Of a stretch of 40,610 nucleotides of DNA, positions 5,676 to 11,843 are shown piece by piece. The translations under genes were made by a program, and so were the position numbers. Origin of the DNA: a virus. The stretch lies in IMG/VR virus record IMGVR_UViG_3300046171_000234, positions 1-40,610 of that record; one strand, given 5' to 3'. The notes beneath the pieces were generated by a model. The model was not told the origin of the DNA and made no database searches. It saw nothing but the letters and a program-made list of their open reading frames with translations. Every line of letters begins with the position of its first letter. Position 1 is the stretch's first letter.

Positions 5676-7453
5676 TAAGACTACTTACAGCAACTGGATT
5701 AGTTGCTTTATTTATTTGGAATCCATATCCATTTCAATACTTAGAGTTGAAAGGGTATGATACTCTTATCATGTCTACTGAACCAGTACAAAATGAAAAT
5801 ATACTTATTGTAGATTTGGATGAAGACTTAGTAAAAGCTTACGAAGGATATCCACTACCAAGAAGTTTATATGCGGAACTAATACAAAAAACAAATGCAG
5901 TTCCAGGAATTACAGTCTTAATGCCCGATGCAGATATTCGAGGCAAAGAAAATGACACTTTATTTAGCAGTGCTATGCGTAAAATACCAACAGTATTAGC
6001 ATCTGCAGCTTCGGCACAATCAACCGAGCAAGGCCTACATGTAGGCACAGCCCAATTAGGGGAGGATCCATTACCATGGCTATACGAGTACCAAGGAATT
6101 TTACGTACAGAGTCTATTCTGGAGTTAAGCAGAAAGGGGCTAGGGCTAGTAACCGCTACGCCGGAGATAGACGGGGTTACTCGTCGTATTCCCCTAGTCG
6201 TAAACGTGCAGTCAAAACTTTACCCAGCTTTCGCCTTGGAACTCTTAAGACTCGCAGTAAACGATCCTTCGTACCAGCTAAAAACAACACAAGAAGGTAT
6301 TGATTGGATAAGGGTTCCTAGCTACCCTTTGATGAAAACAGATGCAAACGCTAGAATATTTTTAGATTGGAACACAAAATTCTACAAACAAACAGGATTA
6401 GAGTTTTTAGAGAGTCCAATAGATGCACCTTTTGTTATTTTTGGAGTAACAGCAGAGGGTGTAGTTAACCCAACTCCAACACCAGCAGGTTTAAAGTACC
6501 CACATGAAGTTCAAGCAAATATTTTACATAATCTTATTAATGGTTCTGCTCCTTCTACCCCTAGTTGGGCTCCAGCAGGAGAGTTACTTGGCCTTACACT
6601 CGGCTTATTACTTGTTGCCTTAACAGTTTCATCCATTTACATTAGTGCGCCTGTAATATTTTCACTAATTGGTGGTTCAATGTTCGGCGCCTGGTACTTG
6701 TTTCAATCTTCTTACTTGTTTGACGTCACAGGCCTTATCATAATCTGGTTTTTATTCTGGAGTATTGAAAGTTTCCGTAATTTTATTACGCAGTATTTGC
6801 TGAGATTACAAATTAAACAACAATTCGGGACGTATGTATCTCCAGACCTCGTGAAAAAATTACAGGAGGACCCAACATTGCTGAGATTGGGTGGGGAGAC
6901 GAAACGACTCACTTTTCTTTTTTCAGATATTCGAGGATTCACACCAATTTCTGAAAAATACCAAAAAGACCCGCAAGGTCTTACAAAATTAATCAACCGA
7001 TTTTTGGATAATCAAACAGAAATCATACTAAAACATGGCGGAACCATAGATAAATACATGGGAGACTGTATTATGGCTTTCTGGAACGCACCACTTGACA
7101 TCGATGATCAAGAAAGAAAGGCTACAGAGTGTGTACTCGAGATGCGCGAGGCACTAGGAGAATTAAATGAAAAACTTAAAGAAGAAAATCTTGACCAAAT
7201 TAATACAGGAGCAGGAATTAATACTGGCTTATGCGTCGTTGGTAACTTTGGTAGTAGTAGTCGTTTTGATTACTCTGTCTTAGGAGATGCTGTAAACTTA
7301 GCTGCCCGATTAGAGTCCTCATGTAAAAACTACGATGTCGATCTTGTCATATCTGAGTACAGTTTAGTTGACGGATACGACTACGAGTTCTTAGATGAAG
7401 TAACGGTAAAAGGCAAGTCGGAACCAGTTAAAATATACACCATCAGAAAATAG
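5672..7453 (+). CDS. Membrane adenylate cyclase, class III, with CHASE2 sensor domain, 593 aa
   Basis: It should convert ATP to cyclic AMP and diphosphate at the inner membrane. Order: an N-terminal membrane helix (1-18), an extracytoplasmic CHASE2 sensor (about 20-300, with VDLDEDL, PDADIRG and ATPEIDGVTRRIPL), three membrane helices (about 305-370), and a cytoplasmic cyclase domain (about 405-590). Key residues are present: metal-binding Asp419 (FSDIRGF) and Asp465 (KYMGDCIMAFWN), substrate-selecting Lys461 and Asp539, and the transition-state pair Asn542/Arg546 (NLAAR). The Lys/Asp pair indicates ATP rather than GTP. FecR genes next to CHASE2-cyclase genes are familiar from bacterial chromosomes, so the pair was probably acquired together. 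Around 6061-6240 GC content and codon choice differ from the rest of the gene (see the overlapping frame at 6076). Confidence 0.93.
   Translation: MIRLLTATGLVALFIWNPYPFQYLELKGYDTLIMSTEPVQNENILIVDLDEDLVKAYEGYPLPRSLYAELIQKTNAVPGITVLMPDADIRGKENDTLFSSAMRKIPTVLASAASAQSTEQGLHVGTAQLGEDPLPWLYEYQGILRTESILELSRKGLGLVTATPEIDGVTRRIPLVVNVQSKLYPAFALELLRLAVNDPSYQLKTTQEGIDWIRVPSYPLMKTDANARIFLDWNTKFYKQTGLEFLESPIDAPFVIFGVTAEGVVNPTPTPAGLKYPHEVQANILHNLINGSAPSTPSWAPAGELLGLTLGLLLVALTVSSIYISAPVIFSLIGGSMFGAWYLFQSSYLFDVTGLIIIWFLFWSIESFRNFITQYLLRLQIKQQFGTYVSPDLVKKLQEDPTLLRLGGETKRLTFLFSDIRGFTPISEKYQKDPQGLTKLINRFLDNQTEIILKHGGTIDKYMGDCIMAFWNAPLDIDDQERKATECVLEMREALGELNEKLKEENLDQINTGAGINTGLCVVGNFGSSSRFDYSVLGDAVNLAARLESSCKNYDVDLVISEYSLVDGYDYEFLDEVTVKGKSEPVKIYTIRK
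6076..6303 (+). CDS. Candidate overprinted gene inside the cyclase, 75 aa, very basic
   Basis: In a second frame of the CHASE2 region an ATG lies 10 nt behind AGGGGAGG (6058-6065), one of the strongest Shine-Dalgarno matches seen in the window. The 75-codon frame encodes a protein rich in Arg, Lys, Ser and Tyr (RYAGDRRGYSSYSPSRKRAV) that resembles the small basic proteins at 8.2-10.2 kb. GC rises to about 57% at 6121-6180, against roughly 30-38% nearby. The cyclase frame there uses codons rare elsewhere (GGG, CCC, GTG, GCC), as expected where two frames are constrained. A chance open frame in a locally foreign segment remains possible. Confidence 0.35.
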   Translation: MAIRVPRNFTYRVYSGVKQKGARASNRYAGDRRGYSSYSPSRKRAVKTLPSFRLGTLKTRSKRSFVPAKNNTRRY

Positions 7454-7456
7454 TAC

Positions 7457-7485
7457 TTGACACTTCTGCTCACTTTTGATATAAT
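7457..7485 (+). promoter_or_regulatory. Promoter P2 (sigma70 type) of the small-gene cluster
   Basis: A perfect TTGACA (7457-7462), a 17-nt spacer ending in a T-rich stretch, and a perfect TATAAT (7480-7485). The -35 box begins three bases after the stop codon of the cyclase gene and no terminator lies between, so read-through from P1 may add to this promoter. The predicted transcript starts near 7492. Confidence 0.83.
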
Positions 7486-7494
7486 TATGAACAT

Positions 7495-7521
7495 ATGAAG
7501 AAAAATCTTCAAGAATATTAG
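7495..7521 (+). other. Eight-codon leader frame and small hairpin behind P2
   Basis: The sequence after P2 can encode MKKNLQEY and then stops at 7519-7521. TGAAGA (7496-7501) and TCTTCA (7506-7511) form a six-pair stem with an AAAA loop over the first codons. As the transcript should begin near 7492, this would be a 5'-end hairpin or a leaderless mini-frame. It may stabilise the message or tune the next gene; both ideas are inference. Confidence 0.3.
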
Positions 7522-7531
7522 GGAATTCAAT

Positions 7532-7729
7532 ATGGAACTTAACGAAGTCGCTGCAGATTTAGCGAAACATGAAGCTGTGTGTGCAGAAAGATGGAAAACT
7601 GCGTTTAATAAATTTGCAGATGTTGAAAAACAAATTAATAGAATCGAATCAATAATGATTGGAGTCGCAGGCACTCTAATATTAGGAGGTGTATCTACTA
7701 TTGGAACAATAGTAATGATGCACAGTTAA
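7532..7729 (+). CDS. Small membrane-anchored protein, 65 aa, XhlA-like layout
   Basis: A charged amphipathic helix (residues 1-40, HEAVCAERWKTAFNKFADVE) is followed by one membrane helix (about 43-62, IGVAGTLILGGVSTIGTIVM). This layout is seen in XhlA-type and other small lysis-associated phage proteins, so a holin accessory or membrane anchor role is reasonable but unproven. AGGGA lies just before the start. It is the first substantial gene behind promoter P2. No endolysin gene is visible in the window. Confidence 0.6.
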   Translation: MELNEVAADLAKHEAVCAERWKTAFNKFADVEKQINRIESIMIGVAGTLILGGVSTIGTIVMMHS

Positions 7730-7739
7730 AGGAAAAAGT

Positions 7740-7919
7740 ATGATAAAAGGATACGAAACAAAAGACGTAAAAGCATCAAAAACCAAGAAAAAAGGAGATG
7801 GAGTTATTTCAAAAGGAGATGACGGATTATTCTATTTTGAATGGGAAGGACAAAAGCATGGTTTTACTAAAGAAGAAAACGCTGAAATAGCACTTAACAG
7901 ATTTAAAAATGGCGAATAG
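7740..7919 (+). CDS. Small basic hypothetical protein, 59 aa
   Basis: The frame begins 10 nt after the preceding stop, with AAAGGA upstream. The N-terminal half is lysine-rich (KASKTKKKGDG); the second half looks like a small folded strand unit (GDDGLFYFEWEGQKHGF) and then a helix. It overlaps the next start by 11 nt, which supports an operon. No known family is recognised. Confidence 0.5.
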   Translation: MIKGYETKDVKASKTKKKGDGVISKGDDGLFYFEWEGQKHGFTKEENAEIALNRFKNGE

Positions 7920-8091
7920 CATAGAAGAAGCTTTGAAAAAAGCAGTTGAGAAAACAGATTCAACAAAAGTCGTTGAAGGAGAAGGCGCAGAACCTTCTCA
8001 AGAACTTTCTAAAAGAGTAAAAATGCTCATGGCTAGAAAGACTAACTTAAGACGACAACGCAGACAAAAAATACCTAAAAAACTGAGATGA
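7909..8091 (+). CDS. Small hypothetical protein with basic tail, 60 aa
   Basis: An acidic/polar N-terminal half (EEALKKAVEKTDSTKVVEGE) is followed by a strongly basic C-terminus (ARKTNLRRQRRQKIPKKLR) that could bind nucleic acid. It overlaps both neighbours: 11 nt upstream, and an ATGA junction with the zinc-ribbon gene. The function is unknown. Confidence 0.5.
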   Translation: MANSIEEALKKAVEKTDSTKVVEGEGAEPSQELSKRVKMLMARKTNLRRQRRQKIPKKLR

Positions 8092-8249
8092 AGAAAAAGC
8101 TTTCCCATGAGGAACGCTATAAGATCTGCAAAGAATGCCCAAACCTAGATAAAAGGTGGAAGGTATGCAAAGTTTGTAATTGTTTTATGCCCCTCAAAAC
8201 AAAAATTAGATGGGCAGAGTGTCCTGAGGAACCCCCTCGTTGGACATAG
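8088..8249 (+). CDS. Small zinc-ribbon-like protein, 53 aa
   Basis: Five cysteines are arranged as CKEC, CKVCNC and a later C in WAECPEE. That is the pattern of a short zinc-binding protein common in marine tailed phages, where the C-terminal part CFMPLKTKIRWAECPEEPPRW is characteristic. It probably binds one zinc ion and may bind nucleic acid or another protein. The start is ATGA-coupled to the preceding gene. I know the pattern but no experimentally proven role. Confidence 0.65.
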   Translation: MKKKLSHEERYKICKECPNLDKRWKVCKVCNCFMPLKTKIRWAECPEEPPRWT

Positions 8250-8258
8250 GGAGAGAGT

Positions 8259-8333
8259 ATGCCTTACGGTAAAGGAACTTACGGCGGAAAGGTTGGAAGA
8301 CCTAAGAAGAAGAAAAGACGTGGCAAGAACTGA
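8259..8333 (+). CDS. Tiny basic protein, 24 aa (Gly/Lys-rich)
   Basis: MPYGKGTYGGKVGRP followed by a lysine/arginine tail. Short proteins starting MPYGKGTYG recur in marine phage genomes, which supports a real gene despite its size. GGGAGAGAG lies immediately upstream. The charge suggests binding to DNA or RNA. It opens the run of very basic products that continues to 10235. Confidence 0.55.
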   Translation: MPYGKGTYGGKVGRPKKKKRRGKN

Positions 8334-8346
8334 ACAAAACTGGAGC

Positions 8347-8565
8347 ATGGATAACTACGATGCAGTAGTATATTTAACAAACATGTCAGTTGATGAATTA
8401 GATAAGTTCGTAGAATATAGAAATAACGAACAGAATTCATGTGAGTATCTTTGGTCACATCCAAAATTTACTAAAGGCGGTCATAGACAGACTAGCCAAC
8501 CTATAGTCATTCAACAAGACAGAGCGTTCTTAACCGAACTTAGAGAGAAACAAAGTGGCAGTTAG
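8347..8565 (+). CDS. Small hypothetical protein, 72 aa
   Basis: ATG 8347 is preferred over an upstream TTG at 8293, because the region before it is the basic tail of the previous gene read in another frame. The product begins MDNYDAVVYLTNMSVDELDK and is mostly helical and charged, with no membrane segment. Its 3' end overlaps the next gene by 11 nt. I recognise no family. Confidence 0.5.
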   Translation: MDNYDAVVYLTNMSVDELDKFVEYRNNEQNSCEYLWSHPKFTKGGHRQTSQPIVIQQDRAFLTELREKQSGS

Positions 8566-8740
8566 AAAAAGAAGAAGAAAAGCGACAAAAAAGAAACGCA
8601 ATATTCCTACTAACTCTAGATTATACGCTACAGTGAAATCTGCAGCTAAAAGAAAGTTTGCAGTTTATCCTAGTGCCTATGCAAATGCATGGCTTGTACG
8701 AGAGTATAAAAAACGAGGCGGTAAGTATCGCCGTGGTTAA
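8555..8740 (+). CDS. Small basic phage protein, 61 aa
   Basis: A GTG start inside the preceding gene. The first 15 residues are a run of Lys and Arg. The second half, AAKRKFAVYPSAYANAWLVR followed by EYKKRGGKYRRG, is a motif found repeatedly in small proteins of marine and giant phages (KF.VYPSAYA). It is probably a small nucleic-acid-binding fold; I know no demonstrated function. It overlaps the next gene by 8 nt. Confidence 0.6.
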   Translation: MAVRKRRRKATKKKRNIPTNSRLYATVKSAAKRKFAVYPSAYANAWLVREYKKRGGKYRRG

Positions 8741-9095
8741 TAAACGAAAACATAAAACTTATATAAAGAAAAAAGATGTATATACAAAATCATCTGCAGC
8801 TCGTAAAGCAGCAAGAAAATATGGGTTAGGATTAAAGAAATGGTTCAAAGAAAAGTGGGTGGATATTGGTCGTCCTAAAAAGAAAGGCAAATATCAACCT
8901 TGTGGTAGAGGAAAAGCAAAAACTTCCAGAAAAGGCTACCCTAAATGTGTACCTTTAGCTCGTGCGAGAACTATGAGTAAAGCTCAAAAGAAATCTGCTG
9001 TTCGTAGAAAACGAGCAGTAAGACAAGGAGTGAGAGGTAAACCAACAAATGTTCGAACAATCGCAAAAAGAAAAACTAGACGAGGTAAGAGATAA
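8733..9095 (+). CDS. Basic conserved phage protein (DUF5872-like), 120 aa
   Basis: GTG 8733 is chosen because sequence upstream in this frame is the neighbour gene read out of frame. The core GLKKWFKEKWVDIGRP, GKYQPCGRGKA, GYPKCVPLARARTMSKAQK fits the pattern I associate with DUF5872 (family number from memory). Two conserved cysteines may bind a metal. The C-terminus is very rich in Arg and Lys. Members occur widely in marine viruses; the role is unknown. Confidence 0.6.
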   Translation: MVNKRKHKTYIKKKDVYTKSSAARKAARKYGLGLKKWFKEKWVDIGRPKKKGKYQPCGRGKAKTSRKGYPKCVPLARARTMSKAQKKSAVRRKRAVRQGVRGKPTNVRTIAKRKTRRGKR

Positions 9096-9213
9096 AGAAC
9101 GTCAGTTTGCTGACTGGGCTCTTCAAAGAATTTCTCAAGGCGAGTTTCGGGAAAATTATTATAAATTATTAAAACAATTCGAGGAAGAAAATGGTAGAAT
9201 GGTTAAAGATTAA
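9049..9213 (+). CDS. Small helical hypothetical protein, 54 aa
   Basis: The gene overlaps the basic protein upstream by 47 nt in another frame. The product is a charged helical protein (KLDEVRDKERQFADWALQRI) with no membrane segment. The end overlaps the EF-hand-like microprotein by 23 nt. Three overlapping small frames in a row argue for tight operon packing and not for chance frames, but this one has no recognised relative. Confidence 0.45.
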   Translation: MFEQSQKEKLDEVRDKERQFADWALQRISQGEFRENYYKLLKQFEEENGRMVKD

Positions 9214-9319
9214 ATGGACACAATTTGTGAACATTGTTTCAGGACAAGATAAAAACTGGGACGGCGAAGTGGATATCAAAGATAAACTGATAGAAGCCGA
9301 GCAAAAAGCTAAAAGCTAA
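9191..9319 (+). CDS. 42-residue protein with EF-hand-like calcium loop
   Basis: After an aromatic N-terminal helix (WLKIKWTQFVNIVSG) comes DKNWDGEVDIKD. This fits the 12-residue EF-hand/dockerin loop at every ligand position: Asp1, Asn3, Asp5, Gly6, Val8, Asp9, Asp12. The start has GAGGAAG upstream. A single half-hand could bind calcium as a dimer or bind a partner protein; the function is inferred only from the motif. It is too short to be found by ordinary gene callers. Confidence 0.5.
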   Translation: MVEWLKIKWTQFVNIVSGQDKNWDGEVDIKDKLIEAEQKAKS

Positions 9320-9350
9320 AATTCATTAGCTAAGTCATATAAGGACTAGC

Positions 9351-9536
9351 ATGGACAGACGAGAAACTGCAAACGAGATTCTACAAATAGTAAGGATGTC
9401 GCTTAAATTCAAAAAAGCTATAGAACAAAGACTAGCGTGGAGTGAAGAACTTCGTAGCTTATTAAATTTACCACGCACTAAAAATAATAAAGAATTATTA
9501 AAAACTCATTTAAAAAATGGGACGGAACAGGCTTAG
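9351..9536 (+). CDS. Small helical hypothetical protein, 61 aa
   Basis: AAGGA lies upstream of the ATG. The product is charged and helical (ETANEILQIVRMSLKFKKAI) without membrane or metal motifs. It lies in the P2 operon between the EF-hand-like microprotein and a basic protein. No family is recognised. Confidence 0.5.
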   Translation: MDRRETANEILQIVRMSLKFKKAIEQRLAWSEELRSLLNLPRTKNNKELLKTHLKNGTEQA

Positions 9537-9554
9537 CCTGTTTAGGAAAAGAAA

Positions 9555-9818
9555 ATGGCAAGACAAGGCGGATTTCTTAGCGGACCTAGTGTACATGGTA
9601 CATCAAAGTTAGCTAAACATAAACTAAAAAGAGGACTAACTAGAGACCTCAATGCAGCTGCAGGAACTTTTGTTAATACAAAGACTCCTATGTCCACTCC
9701 AGGTGGATTCTACGGAGCTGCCCCGAAAGCAATCGGACCAAGATTCGGCAAAACAGTCAACCCCAAAAGGGCTAGATTTGGCAAAAAAGGTGCAGGTCGA
9801 ATACTACGTAGAAGATAA
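9555..9818 (+). CDS. Basic Gly-rich hypothetical protein, 87 aa
   Basis: AGGAAAAG precedes the ATG. The product is rich in Gly, Lys and Arg (SKLAKHKLKRGLTRDLNAAA, then RFGKKGAGRILRRR) and lacks hydrophobic segments, so it is probably nucleic-acid-binding or partly disordered. It belongs to the basic-protein run of this operon. I recognise no domain. Confidence 0.5.
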   Translation: MARQGGFLSGPSVHGTSKLAKHKLKRGLTRDLNAAAGTFVNTKTPMSTPGGFYGAAPKAIGPRFGKTVNPKRARFGKKGAGRILRRR

Positions 9819-9834
9819 ATATTATTCACAGAGA

Positions 9835-9876
9835 CTTTCATAACTTTATGAAAGCAGGACGACTTAGTAAAGTCGT
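9835..9876 (+). promoter_or_regulatory. Two tandem perfect hairpins in the leader of the basic protein gene at 9891
   Basis: CTTTCATAA (9835-9843) pairs with TTATGAAAG (9846-9854), and ACGACTT (9859-9865) pairs with AAGTCGT (9870-9876) around an AGTA loop. They fill most of the 72-nt gap at 9819-9890. No T-run follows, so a terminator is unlikely; RNA processing, mRNA stabilisation or control of the next gene are possible. The gene that follows has no clear Shine-Dalgarno sequence. Confidence 0.45.
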
Positions 9877-9890
9877 AAACATGATACACA

Positions 9891-10235
9891 ATGGCACTAA
9901 CGACAGCAGAAAAAGCAAGGCTAAAAAAGGCAGGACTAAGCGGACTAAATAAACCGAAAAGAACTCCTAAGCACCGAACAAAGAAAGCAGTTGTAGCTGT
10001 AAGAGTCGGTGGCAAAGTGAAAATCATTCGCTTTGGAGCGCAAGGCATGGGACATAATTATAGTCCAGAAGCACGACGAAGTTTCAAAGCGAGACATGGA
10101 AAGAATATCGCTAAAGGAAAATCTTCCGCAGCCTATTGGGCAAACAAAGTATTTTGGGCAGGTAAAGGTGGTTCAAAGAAAAGACCACCTCGCTCCCAGA
10201 AAAGACAACTTGGAAGTAAAAGAAGGAAAGGATGA
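9891..10235 (+). CDS. Basic conserved phage protein (DUF6321-like), 114 aa
   Basis: The sequence IIRFGAQGMGHNYSPEARRS, KARHGKNIAKGK, SAAYWANKVFW is a well-conserved signature among marine phages, which I associate with DUF6321 (number from memory). The N-terminus LTTAEKARLKKAGLSGLNKP also fits and fixes the start. The protein is strongly basic and probably contacts DNA or RNA. It ends in an ATGA junction with the next gene, close to TerL. Confidence 0.65.
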   Translation: MALTTAEKARLKKAGLSGLNKPKRTPKHRTKKAVVAVRVGGKVKIIRFGAQGMGHNYSPEARRSFKARHGKNIAKGKSSAAYWANKVFWAGKGGSKKRPPRSQKRQLGSKRRKG

Positions 10236-10474
10236 CAGTACCAAAAGTAATAGATCGAAGAGCAGTATGGTTAGAAGGGTTATCCCTGCATGCCGCAGAA
10301 GTTCTCAAGAAACTTCAAACACGACAAGTGAATGGAATAACTCCATCTGACGCTGAAAGTGAAATTATCGATTTATGTGGTGGCTACCTATATCTTCTAC
10401 AACTTGCAAAAGAACACGGACTCTTTGATTCCGACGATCCCTTTAACCTATTTGAAAAAGAGACCTTACATTGA
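10232..10474 (+). CDS. Small acidic protein preceding TerL, 80 aa
   Basis: ATGA overlap with the upstream gene and a 4-nt overlap with TerL (TTGA) indicate coupled translation. Unlike its neighbours the product is acidic at the C-terminus (FDSDDPFNLFEKETLH) and looks all-helical. The position directly before TerL is where a small terminase often lies, but I see no helix-turn-helix and prefer the gene at 490 for that role. It may be a packaging accessory protein. Confidence 0.55.
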   Translation: MTVPKVIDRRAVWLEGLSLHAAEVLKKLQTRQVNGITPSDAESEIIDLCGGYLYLLQLAKEHGLFDSDDPFNLFEKETLH

Positions 10475-11772
10475 TTGAAATAAGTCGTTCCGATGTAGTG
10501 CAAGACTACTTAATGGACATGAATCCCGAACATCGTTTCATAAAGCTACCTATTGAAGGGTATCTTAACTTACTCAATGTCACACCAAACACTTCCCAGA
10601 CTGCAATCATCAATGCAATCAACAATCCTAAATATCGTTTTGTCTGTGCAGCAGTATCACGACGACAAGGAAAAACATATATCAGCAACATTATAGGACA
10701 GCTAACCTGTTTAGTACCTGGTTCACATGTACTACTTATGTCTCCAAATTACTCATTATCTCAAATCTCATTTGACTTACAGAGAAATCTCATCAAGCAT
10801 TTTGACTTAGAGGTAACACGAGACAACGCAAAAGATAAAGTTATTGAACTATCAAACGGTTCTACAATACGAATGGGTTCTATCAATCAGGTAGACTCAG
10901 TAGTTGGTAGAAGCTATGATCTCATTATATTCGATGAAGCAGCACTAACAGATGGCAGAGATGCTTTCAATGTTGCACTCAGACCTACACTAGATAAAGA
11001 AAATTCAAAAGCAATCTTTATATCTACTCCTCGTGGTAGAAATAACTATTTTGCAGAATTCTACTACAGAGGCTGGTCAGAAGAGTTTCCAGAGTGGTGT
11101 AGTATAAAAGCAACATATCATGAAAACCCAAGAGTTTCAGATGCAGATATTATCGAAGCCAAGAAAACAATGTCCCAAGCAGAATTTAATCAAGAGTATA
11201 TGGCAGACTTTAATGTATTTGAAGGACAGATATGGAAATTTAACCATGAAAAATGTACTGGAGACTTCTCCGAACTAGATGTTCGAGAGCTCGATGTATT
11301 TGCAGGGTTGGATGTTGGTTACAAAGACCCAACAGCATTATGTGTTGTTGCCTATGACTGGGATACTTCAACTTATTACTTAGTTGATGAGTATTATAAT
11401 TCGGAAAGAACAACAGAACAACATGCGGCTGAAATAAGAAAGCTAATAGAAAAATGGGATATAGATTATATCTACATTGATTCAGCTGCTCAACAAACAA
11501 GATATGACTTTGCACAAAACTATGATATTAGTACTATCAATGCAAAAAAGTCAGTACTAGACGGAATAGGGCATGTAGCAGGCATAGTCGATAACGATGG
11601 GCTTATGGTTGATCAGAAATGCAAAGAAGCTCAAATGTGTTTAGACCAGTATCAGTGGGATCCAAATCCTAATTTAATGAGAGAAAAGCCAAAACATGAC
11701 ATGGCATCTCACATGGCTGATGCTTTACGATACGCACTCTATTCATTTGAAACCAATATCACTACATTCTAA
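10471..11772 (+). CDS. terL: Terminase large subunit, 433 aa
   Basis: TerL pumps phage DNA into the prohead using ATP and cuts the concatemer. The ATPase domain shows Walker A SRRQGKT (residues 63-69), Walker B LIIFDE (151-156, catalytic Glu156) and the coupling motif STPRG. The RNase H-like nuclease domain has Asp281 (GLDVGYKD), Asp337 (YIYIDS) and Asp417 (HMADAL). All catalytic positions are present and the length is normal, so the protein should be active. It starts with TTG, coupled to the stop of the preceding gene. No frame disruption is seen, in contrast to the genes downstream. Confidence 0.97.
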   Translation: MIEISRSDVVQDYLMDMNPEHRFIKLPIEGYLNLLNVTPNTSQTAIINAINNPKYRFVCAAVSRRQGKTYISNIIGQLTCLVPGSHVLLMSPNYSLSQISFDLQRNLIKHFDLEVTRDNAKDKVIELSNGSTIRMGSINQVDSVVGRSYDLIIFDEAALTDGRDAFNVALRPTLDKENSKAIFISTPRGRNNYFAEFYYRGWSEEFPEWCSIKATYHENPRVSDADIIEAKKTMSQAEFNQEYMADFNVFEGQIWKFNHEKCTGDFSELDVRELDVFAGLDVGYKDPTALCVVAYDWDTSTYYLVDEYYNSERTTEQHAAEIRKLIEKWDIDYIYIDSAAQQTRYDFAQNYDISTINAKKSVLDGIGHVAGIVDNDGLMVDQKCKEAQMCLDQYQWDPNPNLMREKPKHDMASHMADALRYALYSFETNITTF

Positions 11773-11794
11773 TAAGACCTGTTAAAAACAGTTC

Positions 11795-11824
11795 TTGACA
11801 TTTGATGTAAGTTTTTGGTATAAT
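11795..11824 (+). promoter_or_regulatory. Promoter P3 (sigma70 type) before the HNH/head genes
   Basis: TTGACA (11795-11800), 18-nt spacer ending GTTTTTGG, TATAAT (11819-11824). The spacer resembles that of P4 (TTTTTTGG before the -10). A small inverted repeat CTGTT-AAA-AACAG (11779-11791) sits just before the -35 box. The HNH gene begins 19 nt after the -10 box, and the head genes follow without another promoter. Confidence 0.85.
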
Positions 11825-11843
11825 TCTAATTAAGAGTAGAAAT

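Noticed and set aside
8293-8346. Upstream TTG start for the 72-residue protein
   Set aside because: This extension is the basic tail of the preceding small gene read in another frame and has no independent support.
9848-9952. A 34-codon frame beginning MKAGRLSKVVNMIHNG that overlaps the basic gene at 9891
   Set aside because: Its start is buried in a perfect hairpin, it has no ribosome site, and the overlapping gene at 9891 has a conserved N-terminus in its own frame.
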